Positions 1-6,114 of a DNA stretch of 8,567 nucleotides are shown here, one piece after another (positions within the stretch are counted from its first letter, which is position 1; each line of letters starts with the position of its first letter). Source of the stretch: Betaproteobacteria bacterium. GTDB lineage: Bacteria; Pseudomonadota; Gammaproteobacteria; Burkholderiales; Rhodocyclaceae. The stretch is from positions 1 through 8,567 of the forward strand of contig JAIFNM010000240.1 in the NCBI GenBank assembly GCA_020047725.1, in the 5' to 3' direction. The notes beneath the pieces are model-generated. The model made no database searches. It was given only the letters and a program-made list of their open reading frames with translations, and was not told the origin of the DNA. A program made the position numbers and the translations under genes.

Positions 1-271
1 GATCCTCGGCCATATCCGGCGCCACGGTGTATTGAAAGAGCAGGCTGTCGTCCGCCGCCGAGACCAGCGCGCCGTTCGACGTGATCAGGTCGCAGTCGAA
101 TCCAAGCGTTTGCCGGATGCCTTGAACGTCGATGAGGTGACGCCCTGTAGCAACAATGAATTTGACGCCGTCGTCGACGAGCGTCTTCAACGTTGATCGA
201 GTGAATTCCGATACCTGATGCTGACTATTAAGCAGCGTGCCGTCCAAATCTGAAATTACCGCTTTATACAT
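1..271 (-). CDS. Cof-type HAD-superfamily phosphatase, N-terminal part (gene runs off the left edge)
   Basis: Reading the minus strand from the ATG at 271-269 gives an uninterrupted frame of 90 codons to the window edge. It opens MYKAVISDLDGTLLNSQHQV, which carries HAD motif I, DxDGT, with the nucleophile Asp8 and the general acid Asp10. Motif II follows as FIVATGR, with Thr42. The stretch ITSNGALV near residues 63-70 is the usual lead into the cap domain of the Cof/YbjI group. Known members are cytoplasmic Mg-dependent phosphatases acting on sugar phosphates, flavin nucleotides or similar small phosphates; the substrate cannot be told here. The C-terminal cap and the remaining catalytic motifs lie outside the window. 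The ribosome binding site is weak (a GAG about 7 bases before the ATG). It is transcribed divergently from the lipid-transport operon and is probably unrelated to it. Confidence 0.9.
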   Translation of the reverse strand, partial: MYKAVISDLDGTLLNSQHQVSEFTRSTLKTLVDDGVKFIVATGRHLIDVQGIRQTLGFDCDLITSNGALVSAADDSLLFQYTVAPDMAED

Positions 272-335
272 TTTGCTCAACCCGAGATTTGCTTCAAGAA
301 TGCTGAAGTGAAACGGGGGAGTTTACTCCTTATGT

Positions 336-363
336 TTGATGGTGCTCCTGTAGTCCATATCAT
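336..363 (+). promoter_or_regulatory. Candidate sigma70 promoter for the MCE transport operon
   Basis: TTGATG at 336-341 resembles a -35 box (4 of 6) and TATCAT at 358-363 a -10 box (5 of 6), with a 16-base spacer. The region between the divergent genes is clearly richer in A and T than the coding DNA around it. An alternative pair lies downstream: TTTACA at 366-371 with TTTAAC at 390-395. Either choice would put the start site upstream of, or close to, position 400. This is a prediction from motif match alone. Confidence 0.35.
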
Positions 364-369
364 AGTTTA

Positions 370-414
370 CATAATACAAATTATGCGCTTTTAACTTGTG
401 TGCGCTGGCGCACA
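370..414. promoter_or_regulatory. Two perfect dyads upstream of the permease gene, possible operator or leader hairpin
   Basis: CATAAT-ACAA-ATTATG (370-385) has 6-base arms around a 4-base centre. TGTGCGC-TG-GCGCACA (399-414) has 7-base arms around a 2-base centre. Both are perfect inverted repeats. They sit between the candidate promoter and the preferred start at 469, where a repressor could bind or where the second could fold as a leader hairpin. A third, smaller dyad, GGAGT-TT-ACTCC, lies at 318-329. No known operator consensus is recognised. Confidence 0.3.
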
Positions 415-468
415 AACTGGGTGAATCGCTTCGTTTATCCTCAAGAGCATCTAGTCTCGAGTTCCTCC

Positions 469-1605
469 ATGAATTCCTCGCAGGTAACACCCGCTGCTGT
501 TGATCAATCGACACCCCAGGAACTTGCGTTGTCTGGTTCATGGACTGTGTGGGGAATGGGCGCAATCGGAGCGCAACTTGACGCGCTTACCGTGCCCGTA
601 AGGGCAGAAATTATCGTCAATGGCACGCGCATTGATGCGCTCGATACTGGAGGTGCCTGGGTTCTGCAGAGCTTTATTGATCGGTTAAGAGATAAAGGTA
701 TTAAATTAACTATCAGTGGCTTGCGACTACAATTTACCAAGTTACTTGAAGTCGCAGCGCAGGCGGCCGAAGATCAAACGAAGCTCCAGTCCGGTGAATT
801 GACGCCTCCCACATCCAGGCTTGAAAACCTGGGACGAAATGCCAAATCTACTTTTGACCAGATCGTTGCGCTACTCGGTTTCGTTGGCGAATGTGCGGTC
901 GGGTTTGCGGTCTCAGTGGCGCACCCGGCACGAATCAGGTGGCGTCCCATCCTGTACAACATTCGTAGCGCCGGATTCGACGCCTTGCCCATCGTCGGCT
1001 TGCTTTCGTTTCTGCTCGGAATCGTGGTCGCCTATCAGGGTGCCGACCAGCTCAGGCAGTACGGTGCCAACATTTTCGTAGCCGATCTAGTCGGCCTGTC
1101 CATGTTGCGCGAGTTTGCCCCGTTGATTACGGCCATCATCATCGCCGGGCGCTCGGGCTCTGCCTACGCTGCACAGATCGGTACGATGTCAGTGACCGAG
1201 GAAATCGACGCCATGCGCACGCTCGGCATTGTTCCGATGGATCTGCTGGTACTACCGAAAATCCTCGCACTTCTGGTCGCAATGCCCTTGCTCACGGTAT
1301 TTGCTGATGTGCTCGGCGTCTTCGGTGGCATGATCATGTCGCGTGCACAGCTGGGTGTCGGTTTCGGTGAGTTTCTTGACCGCTTTGTCAAGGCCGTCAG
1401 CGTTACGGCCTATCTGGTCGGTATTTGCAAGGCGCCCGTATTTGCCGTAATCATCGCCGTCGTTGGCTGCTTCCAGGGTTTTCGTACCAAAGGTGGTGCC
1501 GACAGCGTCGGTCGGCAGACCACGCGTAGCGTCGTTCAATCGATATTTCTGGTAATTGTCGCCGACGCCCTCTTCTCGGTTGCCTTCAGCGCGCTGGATC
1601 TTTGA
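469..1605 (+). CDS. STAS-MlaE fusion: inner-membrane permease of an MCE-type lipid ABC transporter
   Basis: The 378-residue product begins with a STAS-like domain (about 15-105; the core contains IDALDTGGAWVL, compare free-standing MlaB). A linker leads to an MlaE/YrbE permease domain (about 130-378) with several hydrophobic membrane segments. The family-typical stretch around GRSGSAYAAQIGTMSVTEEI (227-246), followed by DAMRTLGI, is intact. In the Mla system the permease dimer links the ATPase in the cytoplasm to the periplasmic MCE ring and moves phospholipids across or out of the inner membrane. The same frame is open upstream to a GTG at 400 and another at 421. I prefer ATG 469 because the extra residues match nothing in the family and a 16-base dyad covers the GTG at 400; no start has a good ribosome binding site. 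The STAS-coding part (about 600-780) looks more AT-rich than the permease part. It is the first gene of a four-gene operon, with one base before the ATPase gene. Confidence 0.9.
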   Translation: MNSSQVTPAAVDQSTPQELALSGSWTVWGMGAIGAQLDALTVPVRAEIIVNGTRIDALDTGGAWVLQSFIDRLRDKGIKLTISGLRLQFTKLLEVAAQAAEDQTKLQSGELTPPTSRLENLGRNAKSTFDQIVALLGFVGECAVGFAVSVAHPARIRWRPILYNIRSAGFDALPIVGLLSFLLGIVVAYQGADQLRQYGANIFVADLVGLSMLREFAPLITAIIIAGRSGSAYAAQIGTMSVTEEIDAMRTLGIVPMDLLVLPKILALLVAMPLLTVFADVLGVFGGMIMSRAQLGVGFGEFLDRFVKAVSVTAYLVGICKAPVFAVIIAVVGCFQGFRTKGGADSVGRQTTRSVVQSIFLVIVADALFSVAFSALDL

Positions 1606-1606
1606 C

Positions 1607-2443
1607 ATGCAAGTCGAAACGTCTGCCCGCGAAACGGTAATCGACATCAGCAAGGTAACGACGCGCTTTGGCGATCATGTCGTGCATTCCGGACTCGACC
1701 TCCAGGTGCGCCGAGGGGAGATATTTGCACTGATTGGCGGCAGCGGTTCAGGCAAGTCGACATTGCTGCGCGAAATGATCCTGCTGCATCAACCTGACTC
1801 AGGCACCATCCGGGTACTCGACGTTGAGCTCAAGAACATCAGCGACGACGATGCCCTAGCCCTGCGCCAGCGTTGGGGGGTGATGTTCCAGCATGGTGGC
1901 CTGTTTGGCGCACTAACCATCAAGGAAAACGTTGGCCTGCCGTTGCGCGAGCACACCGGTCTTGACGACGCTCTGATCGATCAAATTGCTGACTGGAAGC
2001 TGTCAATGGCCGGTCTGGAACCCGAAGCCGGGTCACAGTATCCGTCGGAGCTTAGCGGCGGCATGATGAAGCGCGCCGCCCTCGCCCGCTCGTTGGCTCT
2101 GGATCCGGAATTGTTGTTTCTGGACGAGCCCACAGCCGGACTTGATCCGGAAAGCGCCGACGGCGTCGACCAGCTCGTCCTCAAGTTGCGCGACCTGTTC
2201 GGTCTGACCATCGTCATCATCACGCACGATCTCGACCTGCTATGGCAAGTGGCCGACCGCGTCGCCGTTCTCGCAGAAGGTACGGTACAGGGCGTCGGAT
2301 CAATGGCCGAGCTATCCGCCATGACCAATCCTGCGATCCTTAAATTCTTCGACGGTCCGCGCGGGAGATCGGCACAGAAGCAACAGCACCAGGCCGAAGT
2401 TGAAACCATTGATACCGGGAGACCATCATCGAAACCAAAGTGA
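1607..2443 (+). CDS. MlaF-like ATP-binding subunit of the MCE-type lipid ABC transporter
   Basis: The 278-residue cytoplasmic ATPase has every motif of an active ABC nucleotide-binding domain: Walker A GGSGSGKS (44-51), Q-loop Gln95, signature LSGGM (149-153), Walker B LLFLDE (169-174) with catalytic Glu174, D-loop AGLD and switch His207 in ITHD. The sequence around the signature, SELSGGMMKRAALARSLAL, is typical of the MlaF/Ttg2A group. It should power lipid movement through the permease encoded just upstream. The ATG at 1607 follows the permease stop by one base, which suggests translational coupling; the frame is open further 5' but that DNA codes for the permease. The last 25 or so residues (about 254-278) are polar, with a Gln-rich patch, and look like a disordered tail. 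The stop codon overlaps the GTG at 2440 of the next gene. Confidence 0.95.
   Translation: MQVETSARETVIDISKVTTRFGDHVVHSGLDLQVRRGEIFALIGGSGSGKSTLLREMILLHQPDSGTIRVLDVELKNISDDDALALRQRWGVMFQHGGLFGALTIKENVGLPLREHTGLDDALIDQIADWKLSMAGLEPEAGSQYPSELSGGMMKRAALARSLALDPELLFLDEPTAGLDPESADGVDQLVLKLRDLFGLTIVIITHDLDLLWQVADRVAVLAEGTVQGVGSMAELSAMTNPAILKFFDGPRGRSAQKQQHQAEVETIDTGRPSSKPK
2417..2422 (+). promoter_or_regulatory. Shine-Dalgarno sequence pointing to a possible ATC start of the MCE gene
   Basis: GGGAGA lies five bases upstream of the ATC at 2428-2430, which is good spacing, but 17 bases upstream of the GTG at 2440, which is too far. The reading frame of the MCE gene is open only from 2413 (a TGA sits at 2410-2412) and has no ATG, GTG or TTG before 2440. 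Translation from 2428 would give (M)ETKVNYTIVG, which is how many MCE/MlaD proteins start. Confidence 0.5.
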
Positions 2444-3378
2444 ACTATACGATCGTTGGCGTGTTTGTCCTCGCCCTGGGCGCGGTTCTTGTCGCCGGCA
2501 TCCTCTGGCTCGCCTCTGGCGGCGCGTTCCAGAAGCAATACGACTTGTATCTGGCCATTGAAAACGAGTCGGTTGCCGGTCTCAATCTGAATGCTCCGGT
2601 CAAATTGAACGGGGTCGACGTCGGCAAGGTAAAAGAAATCCAGCTCGACCACGGCAACCCGGAACGCGTCCAGTTGACCTTCGCGATCGAGCGCGGCACG
2701 CCAATCAAGGAAGACACCGTTGCTGTCATGAAAACGCAGGGACTGACCGGTATTGCCTACGTCGAACTCAGCGGAGGAACGCGCGACGCGCTGCCATTGC
2801 GTGCAAGTTCAGAGAGCGAGTTGCCGGTGATACGCACCAAACCATCGCTCAGTGCGCGAATAGAGAACGTCCTTACGACCGTGCTGGCGAAGCTGGACAG
2901 CACATCGAGCAACATCAATGCCATTCTCAGCAACGAGAATCAGGCCTCATTCAAGAATGCGCTCGCCGACATTGCCGCCGTGGCGCACACCTTTGCGTCG
3001 CGCAAGGACAAACTCGACGCCGGTATCGTCAATGCGGCGCGCACGCTCGAAAACACGTCACGGGCTACCGAACAGGCCGGACCTGTGATTGATCGCATCG
3101 GACGCAGCGCCGAGGCCATTGAAAAAATGGGCAACGAAGTCGCCCGGGCGACTACCAGCGCAGGCAAGACGGTCAATTCGGTCGGGGCCGACGTGCAGCG
3201 CTTCACTGCCGAGACATTGCCGGAACTTGAACGGCTGCTCGGCGAATTGAGCGCCCTGTCAAACTCGCTGCGGCGCCTGACCGAGCAAACCGAACGCAAT
3301 CCGTCGAGCTTCCTGTTCGGTCGCAAGCCCGTGCCGGAAGGCCCCGGAGAATCAACCACAGGACAAAATCGACCATGA
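2440..3378 (+). CDS. MCE-family (MlaD-like) substrate-binding protein, membrane anchored
   Basis: The protein of 312 residues (316 if started at the ATC at 2428) has one N-terminal membrane helix (about 4-26) and one MCE domain (about 33-113; note VKLNGVDVGKVKEIQL and MKTQGLTGIAYVELSGG). A long helical, coiled-coil-prone periplasmic part follows (about 140-285), then a conserved-looking tail NPSSFLFGRKPVPEGPGE. Single-MCE proteins of this kind form hexameric rings on the MlaFE complex and guide phospholipid between the membranes; the long helices may build a tube or reach toward the outer membrane. The GTG at 2440 is the first conventional start codon, but the ribosome binding site and family N-terminus favour initiation at ATC 2428. 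With either start it overlaps the ATPase gene. Its TGA overlaps the ATG of the lipoprotein gene (ATGA at 3375-3378). Confidence 0.93.
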   Translation: MNYTIVGVFVLALGAVLVAGILWLASGGAFQKQYDLYLAIENESVAGLNLNAPVKLNGVDVGKVKEIQLDHGNPERVQLTFAIERGTPIKEDTVAVMKTQGLTGIAYVELSGGTRDALPLRASSESELPVIRTKPSLSARIENVLTTVLAKLDSTSSNINAILSNENQASFKNALADIAAVAHTFASRKDKLDAGIVNAARTLENTSRATEQAGPVIDRIGRSAEAIEKMGNEVARATTSAGKTVNSVGADVQRFTAETLPELERLLGELSALSNSLRRLTEQTERNPSSFLFGRKPVPEGPGESTTGQNRP

Positions 3379-4061
3379 TCAAGCTACCTCGCAAACCGAC
3401 CTGCCGCACCTGCTGGATCTTCGCTACCAGCATGTTTTTTACTCTGGCCGCTGGTTGCAGTGCCTTGCACCCAACAGCAGTTGAACAGCCGTCGTTCTAT
3501 TCGCTCGATAACGTGCGCATCGAGACGCGATCAACAATGCCTGAGCCTGCCACATCGGCATTGCCGATTACGGCGCCAACGCTGATTGTCAATCCACCGC
3601 GTGCCGCATCAGGATTCAGCAGCCAGCGCATCGTCTATGTCCGTGAGGCACATCAGCTTGAATACTATGCTCACAGCGAATGGGTAGACAGTCCGGCGCG
3701 CATGATCGCGCCGCTCATCGTCACGGCCGTTGGAAACAGTGGCTCGTTCCGCGCGGCAGTACTGACGCCGAGTGCTGCCGATGGCGACCTGCGACTCGAT
3801 ACCGAAATCGTTCGCTTGCAGCATGATGTAAGCAGCAAACCGGGGGGGGTGCGCTTCACCTTGCGTGCCACGATGGTCGATAACACGACGCGTAAGGTAC
3901 TTGCACGAACTGAGTTAGACCAAACCATTGTTTCAAGCAGCGAAGACCCCTACGGTGGTGTCATTGCGGCCAATCGCGCCGTGCAGGTGGTTATTGAACA
4001 GCTTGTAGAGTTTTGTGCTGAAACGGCCGAACACTGGCAATCGCACAACTCCGAAGATTGA
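3375..4061 (+). CDS. PqiC-type ABC transport auxiliary lipoprotein
   Basis: The product has 228 residues. A basic N-terminus and hydrophobic stretch end in the lipobox LAAGC, with Cys28 as the lipidation site. The mature part begins SALHPT and soon reaches FYSLD, the start of the ABC-type transport auxiliary domain (PqiC/YmbA, formerly DUF330) that fills most of the protein. In E. coli, PqiC is an outer-membrane lipoprotein that works with the MCE protein PqiB; by analogy this one would dock the MCE assembly at the outer membrane. It is the last gene of the operon, overlaps the MCE stop by 4 bases and has AGGA at 3360-3363 as ribosome binding site. A run of eight G residues at 3842-3849 keeps the frame here but is a place where slippage or sequencing error could break it. 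The stop codon lies within the first copy of a 20-bp tandem duplication. Confidence 0.9.
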   Translation: MIKLPRKPTCRTCWIFATSMFFTLAAGCSALHPTAVEQPSFYSLDNVRIETRSTMPEPATSALPITAPTLIVNPPRAASGFSSQRIVYVREAHQLEYYAHSEWVDSPARMIAPLIVTAVGNSGSFRAAVLTPSAADGDLRLDTEIVRLQHDVSSKPGGVRFTLRATMVDNTTRKVLARTELDQTIVSSSEDPYGGVIAANRAVQVVIEQLVEFCAETAEHWQSHNSED

Positions 4062-4097
4062 AAAGGCGAACCACCAATTGAAAAAGCGAACCACCAA
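4058..4097 (+). repeat. 20-bp tandem duplication spanning the lipoprotein stop codon
   Basis: TTGAAAAGGCGAACCACCAA (4058-4077) is followed directly by TTGAAAAAGCGAACCACCAA (4078-4097), with one mismatch. The first copy contains the TGA stop of the preceding gene, and the second runs into the CACCAAG repeat cluster. It looks like a local duplication at the edge of the repeat element. Confidence 0.85.
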
Positions 4098-4207
4098 GAC
4101 ACCAAGAACACAAAGTTTCACCAAGATAATCAAAAGACGTCCAAGGCAACACGATCAGTTAACTTGGTGCTCCTTGGTGTTCTTGGTGTTCTTGGTGTCT
4201 TGGTGGT
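4090..4207. repeat. Intergenic element of CACCAAG/CTTGGTG heptamers forming a long inverted repeat
   Basis: Positions 4090-4111 and 4186-4207 are perfect 22-base reverse complements separated by 74 bases. The heptamer CACCAAG occurs at 4092, 4100 and 4119. Its complement CTTGGTG occurs five times at 4163, 4173, 4182, 4191 and 4199, with steps of 10, 9, 9 and 8 bases. Translated frames across it give only low-complexity peptides, so it is not a gene. I recall similar CTTGGTG-rich intergenic repeats in other environmental bacteria, which suggests a dispersed repeat family; this cannot be confirmed from a single copy. Confidence 0.85.
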
Positions 4208-4217
4208 GAAGTTTTTT
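4090..4217 (+). terminator. Probable terminator of the MCE operon formed by the inverted repeat
   Basis: The 22-base stem arms (4090-4111 with 4186-4207) are followed by GAAG and a run of six T (4212-4217), as in a rho-independent terminator, although the 74-base loop is long. On the minus strand the same stem leads to TTCGCTTTTT (complement of 4081-4090), so it could also end the convergent PLD gene, whose stop codon is at 4229-4231. Confidence 0.5.
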
Positions 4218-4228
4218 GAATGCAACCG

Positions 4229-5608
4229 CTACAACAAGCGCTGCAACAGACTGCTGCCCCATTCCTTGACCTTGAATATCGGTGAACGACGTTCCCAATG
4301 TTCCAGGTCGATGGCCTCCGATGCTTTGAGATCCTTGTCAAACATGGCCTGCATTTGCAGGGCAAATTCGCGCCCGAGAATCACGGCGTTCACCTCGTCG
4401 TTATCGAGAAAACTGCGCCAGTCCAGATTGGTTGAGCCAACACACGACCAGACACCGTCGATGAGTGCGGTTTTGGAATGCAACAGCGCGCCTTGTCGCT
4501 CGTAGATCTTGACACCAGCCTCGAGCAAGACGGAATAGTTTGAGCGGCCGGCATGGAATACGATTTCGGAGTCGGAATGACCGGGCAGGATCAGTTTGAC
4601 TTTCACCCCGCGTGCAGCGGCGTCAATCAGGGACTTCAGCAACTGTGGATCGGGAACGAAGTACGCGTTGGTCAGTGCAATCTCCCTTTCGGCATTGCCG
4701 ATGGCTGAAATCAACGTCAGGTAGATCAAGCTGTATGGATCGTCGGGGGTGCTACCGATGGCCCGAACGATGTCTTTGCCTTGTGCCTTCAGCTCGGGAA
4801 AATACTTCTTCGCTGCAAGCGTTTGGCCGCGCTGCTTTTGCCATGTTTCCATGAACAGTTTTTGCAGTTCGCTGACCACCGGACCTTCGATCTGAAGGTC
4901 GGTGTCGCGCCAGGCAACCGTGCTGTCCGTTGTCTTTCCGGGTCGCTTGACCGCTGATCCAGAAGAATAAACGCTGCTTATGTTGATGCCACCGATGAAA
5001 GCTGTCTGGCCATCGACCACCAGCAACTTCCGATGATCGCGGTTATTGATCAGCCATTCCTTTTTTGCCGCCAGCGGGTTTAGCGGATTGAATTCAAGCA
5101 CCTCGACCCCGCCGTCCGTCAAACGCTGGAAGAAGGCTTTCGGCGTATTGATGGCGCCAACGCTGTCATAGATCACGTTGACCTGAACACCCCTGCCCTG
5201 TTGCTCCAGTAGTAAATCGGAAAACTGTCGTCCGATATCGTCGTCCTCGATGATGTAGGACTCAAGGTTGATGTGATCACGTGCTTTGCGGATAGCGGCA
5301 AACATGGCCGCATAGGTTTCAGTACCGTCCTGCAACAGGGTGACTCTATTCCCAAGAGTGAGCGGACTGCCAGCGATGGCCTGCTCCAGAGCAACCTGCT
5401 TATCAAGAATGTCGATGTCGCCGGACTTGCGTTTCAGATCGGCCAGGATTTCAGCACTTTTTTGCGTTGAAAGTAATCCTCTCGCATTTTCGAACCTGGC
5501 CGTCTGCCCGGCGTGTCGCTCAATAAGAACATCCGTATCCGGCAGCGTGGCGCACGCTGAAGTTGCCAACGCAAGAAACACCAGCACCAGCGCCGCCCGG
5601 ATGTTCAT
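4229..5608 (-). CDS. Lipoprotein phospholipase D / cardiolipin synthase-like protein
   Basis: The 459-residue protein carries two complete HKD motifs: HRKLLVVD (His192, Lys194, Asp199) and HSKTALID (His377, Lys379, Asp384), each followed by the usual glycine/serine-rich stretch (FIGGINIS and CVGSTNLD). LESYIIEDDDIG (115-126) is the typical opening of the first PLD repeat. Family members join two phosphatidylglycerols into cardiolipin or transfer or hydrolyse phosphatidyl groups. Instead of the two membrane helices of ClsA there is a signal peptide ending in ATSAC, with Cys19 as probable lipidation site, so the enzyme would act in the periplasm on a membrane face. Residues 20-85 are a polar helical linker of unknown role. 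The start is ATG 5608 with only a weak ribosome binding site. It lies 43 bases after the collagen-like gene on the same strand and may be cotranscribed with it. The substrate is inferred from the family only. Confidence 0.9.
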   Translation of the reverse strand: MNIRAALVLVFLALATSACATLPDTDVLIERHAGQTARFENARGLLSTQKSAEILADLKRKSGDIDILDKQVALEQAIAGSPLTLGNRVTLLQDGTETYAAMFAAIRKARDHINLESYIIEDDDIGRQFSDLLLEQQGRGVQVNVIYDSVGAINTPKAFFQRLTDGGVEVLEFNPLNPLAAKKEWLINNRDHRKLLVVDGQTAFIGGINISSVYSSGSAVKRPGKTTDSTVAWRDTDLQIEGPVVSELQKLFMETWQKQRGQTLAAKKYFPELKAQGKDIVRAIGSTPDDPYSLIYLTLISAIGNAEREIALTNAYFVPDPQLLKSLIDAAARGVKVKLILPGHSDSEIVFHAGRSNYSVLLEAGVKIYERQGALLHSKTALIDGVWSCVGSTNLDWRSFLDNDEVNAVILGREFALQMQAMFDKDLKASEAIDLEHWERRSPIFKVKEWGSSLLQRLL

Positions 5609-5651
5609 TCTCAGCTTTCAACAAGTACTACTTTCAGGATTATCCCGAAGA

Positions 5652-5918
5652 TCAGGGTTTTGCAGGCGGAACAACAATTACCGTGTCACCGCCGGTTTTG
5701 CCAGGCTCGCCAGTAGCGCCGGTATTGCCTGTGGCTCCGCTTGCGCCGACATCCCCAGCGGCACCGGTTGCGCCAGCTGTCCCTTTGTCACCAGCCGGTC
5801 CGGCAGGTCCTGGTACGGGAACCGTAACCACCGTTGCCGGAACGACAGGTGCCGGTTTGCTGCATGCGCCCAAAGCCAGCACCATCAGTACGGATGAAAC
5901 CATAATTGAATATTTCAT
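5652..5918 (-). CDS. Small lipoprotein with collagen-like Gly-X-Y repeats
   Basis: This 88-residue protein is small but convincing. AAGGAA precedes the ATG by about 8 bases, and a classic lipoprotein signal peptide ends in LALGAC with Cys19 as the lipidated residue. The mature chain starts SKPAPVVPA, continues as a Val/Pro-rich stalk, then has 14 unbroken Gly-X-Y triplets at residues 37-78 and a short Val/Pro tail. Pro occupies few X or Y positions; Ala, Thr and Asp/Lys dominate, as in other bacterial collagen-like proteins, which can trimerise without hydroxyproline. A trimeric, membrane-tethered rod or spacer in the periplasm or on the surface is a reasonable inference, but no function is known to me. 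The PLD lipoprotein gene follows on the same strand without an evident terminator in the 43-base gap. Confidence 0.8.
   Translation of the reverse strand: MKYSIMVSSVLMVLALGACSKPAPVVPATVVTVPVPGPAGPAGDKGTAGATGAAGDVGASGATGNTGATGEPGKTGGDTVIVVPPAKP
5685..5810 (-). repeat. Coding repeat: 14 collagen-like Gly-X-Y triplets
   Basis: On the minus strand 14 consecutive codon triplets start with a glycine codon: GPA GPA GDK GTA GAT GAA and so on to GEP GKT GGD. GAT recurs three times with other Ala/Thr/Asn variants between. Such 9-bp-periodic DNA can change copy number by slippage, so repeat number may vary between strains. Confidence 0.85.
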
Positions 5919-6045
5919 GAGAATTCCTTTTCCTGAAAAATTACCGAAACTCGCTCACCTCGAAGGATTCGTGGCCAACTGGAGTTACCATTCAAAAGTA
6001 CGCGCAATTAATGTTTGCTTCCGTTCGCCAGCGCACAGAATCAGC

Positions 6046-6067
6046 AAAAATGAGAGGCCATACTCTC
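6046..6067 (-). terminator. Candidate intrinsic terminator downstream of the AsmA-family gene
   Basis: On the minus strand GAGAG-TATGGC-CTCTC (6067 down to 6052) forms a 5-bp stem with a 6-base loop. It is followed by A and five T (6050-6046), 58 bases beyond the AsmA stop codon. The stem is short, so termination may be partial. The rest of the 206-base gap (5919-6124) holds the ribosome binding site of the collagen-like gene; I could not pick a convincing promoter for it. Confidence 0.4.
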
Positions 6068-6114
6068 TTCGTGCCCACTGGTTCTTTCCTCCTCGGAGCC
6101 AATTAGCGGGTCGC

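Noticed and set aside
400..468. GTG start at 400 (or 421) for the permease, adding 16-23 residues
   Set aside because: The frame is open, but the extra residues resemble no family N-terminus, there is no ribosome binding site, and a 16-base perfect dyad covers position 400. I kept ATG 469, though the upstream starts cannot be excluded.
1556..1606. Upstream in-frame start for the ATPase inside the permease gene
   Set aside because: The added residues overlap the end of the permease and lack homology; the ABC domain begins naturally after ATG 1607.
1981..2652. Minus-strand open frame of 223 codons opposite the ATPase and MCE genes
   Set aside because: It is a shadow frame of conserved plus-strand genes, with no recognisable domain.
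4058..4207. CRISPR array at the repeat cluster
   Set aside because: The repeated unit is only about 7 bases with 1-3 bases between copies, in both orientations, and there are no spacers or cas genes.
4015..4505. Short open frames across the CTTGGTG repeat on both strands
   Set aside because: The peptides (such as VLGVLGVLVV and HQEHQEHQG) are just translated repeat units, seen in several frames.
6026..6037. TGTGCGCTGGCG shared (in reverse complement) with the dyad at 399-410
   Set aside because: A 12-base match between two places is expected by chance in a GC-rich window of this size, and the second site is not a dyad.
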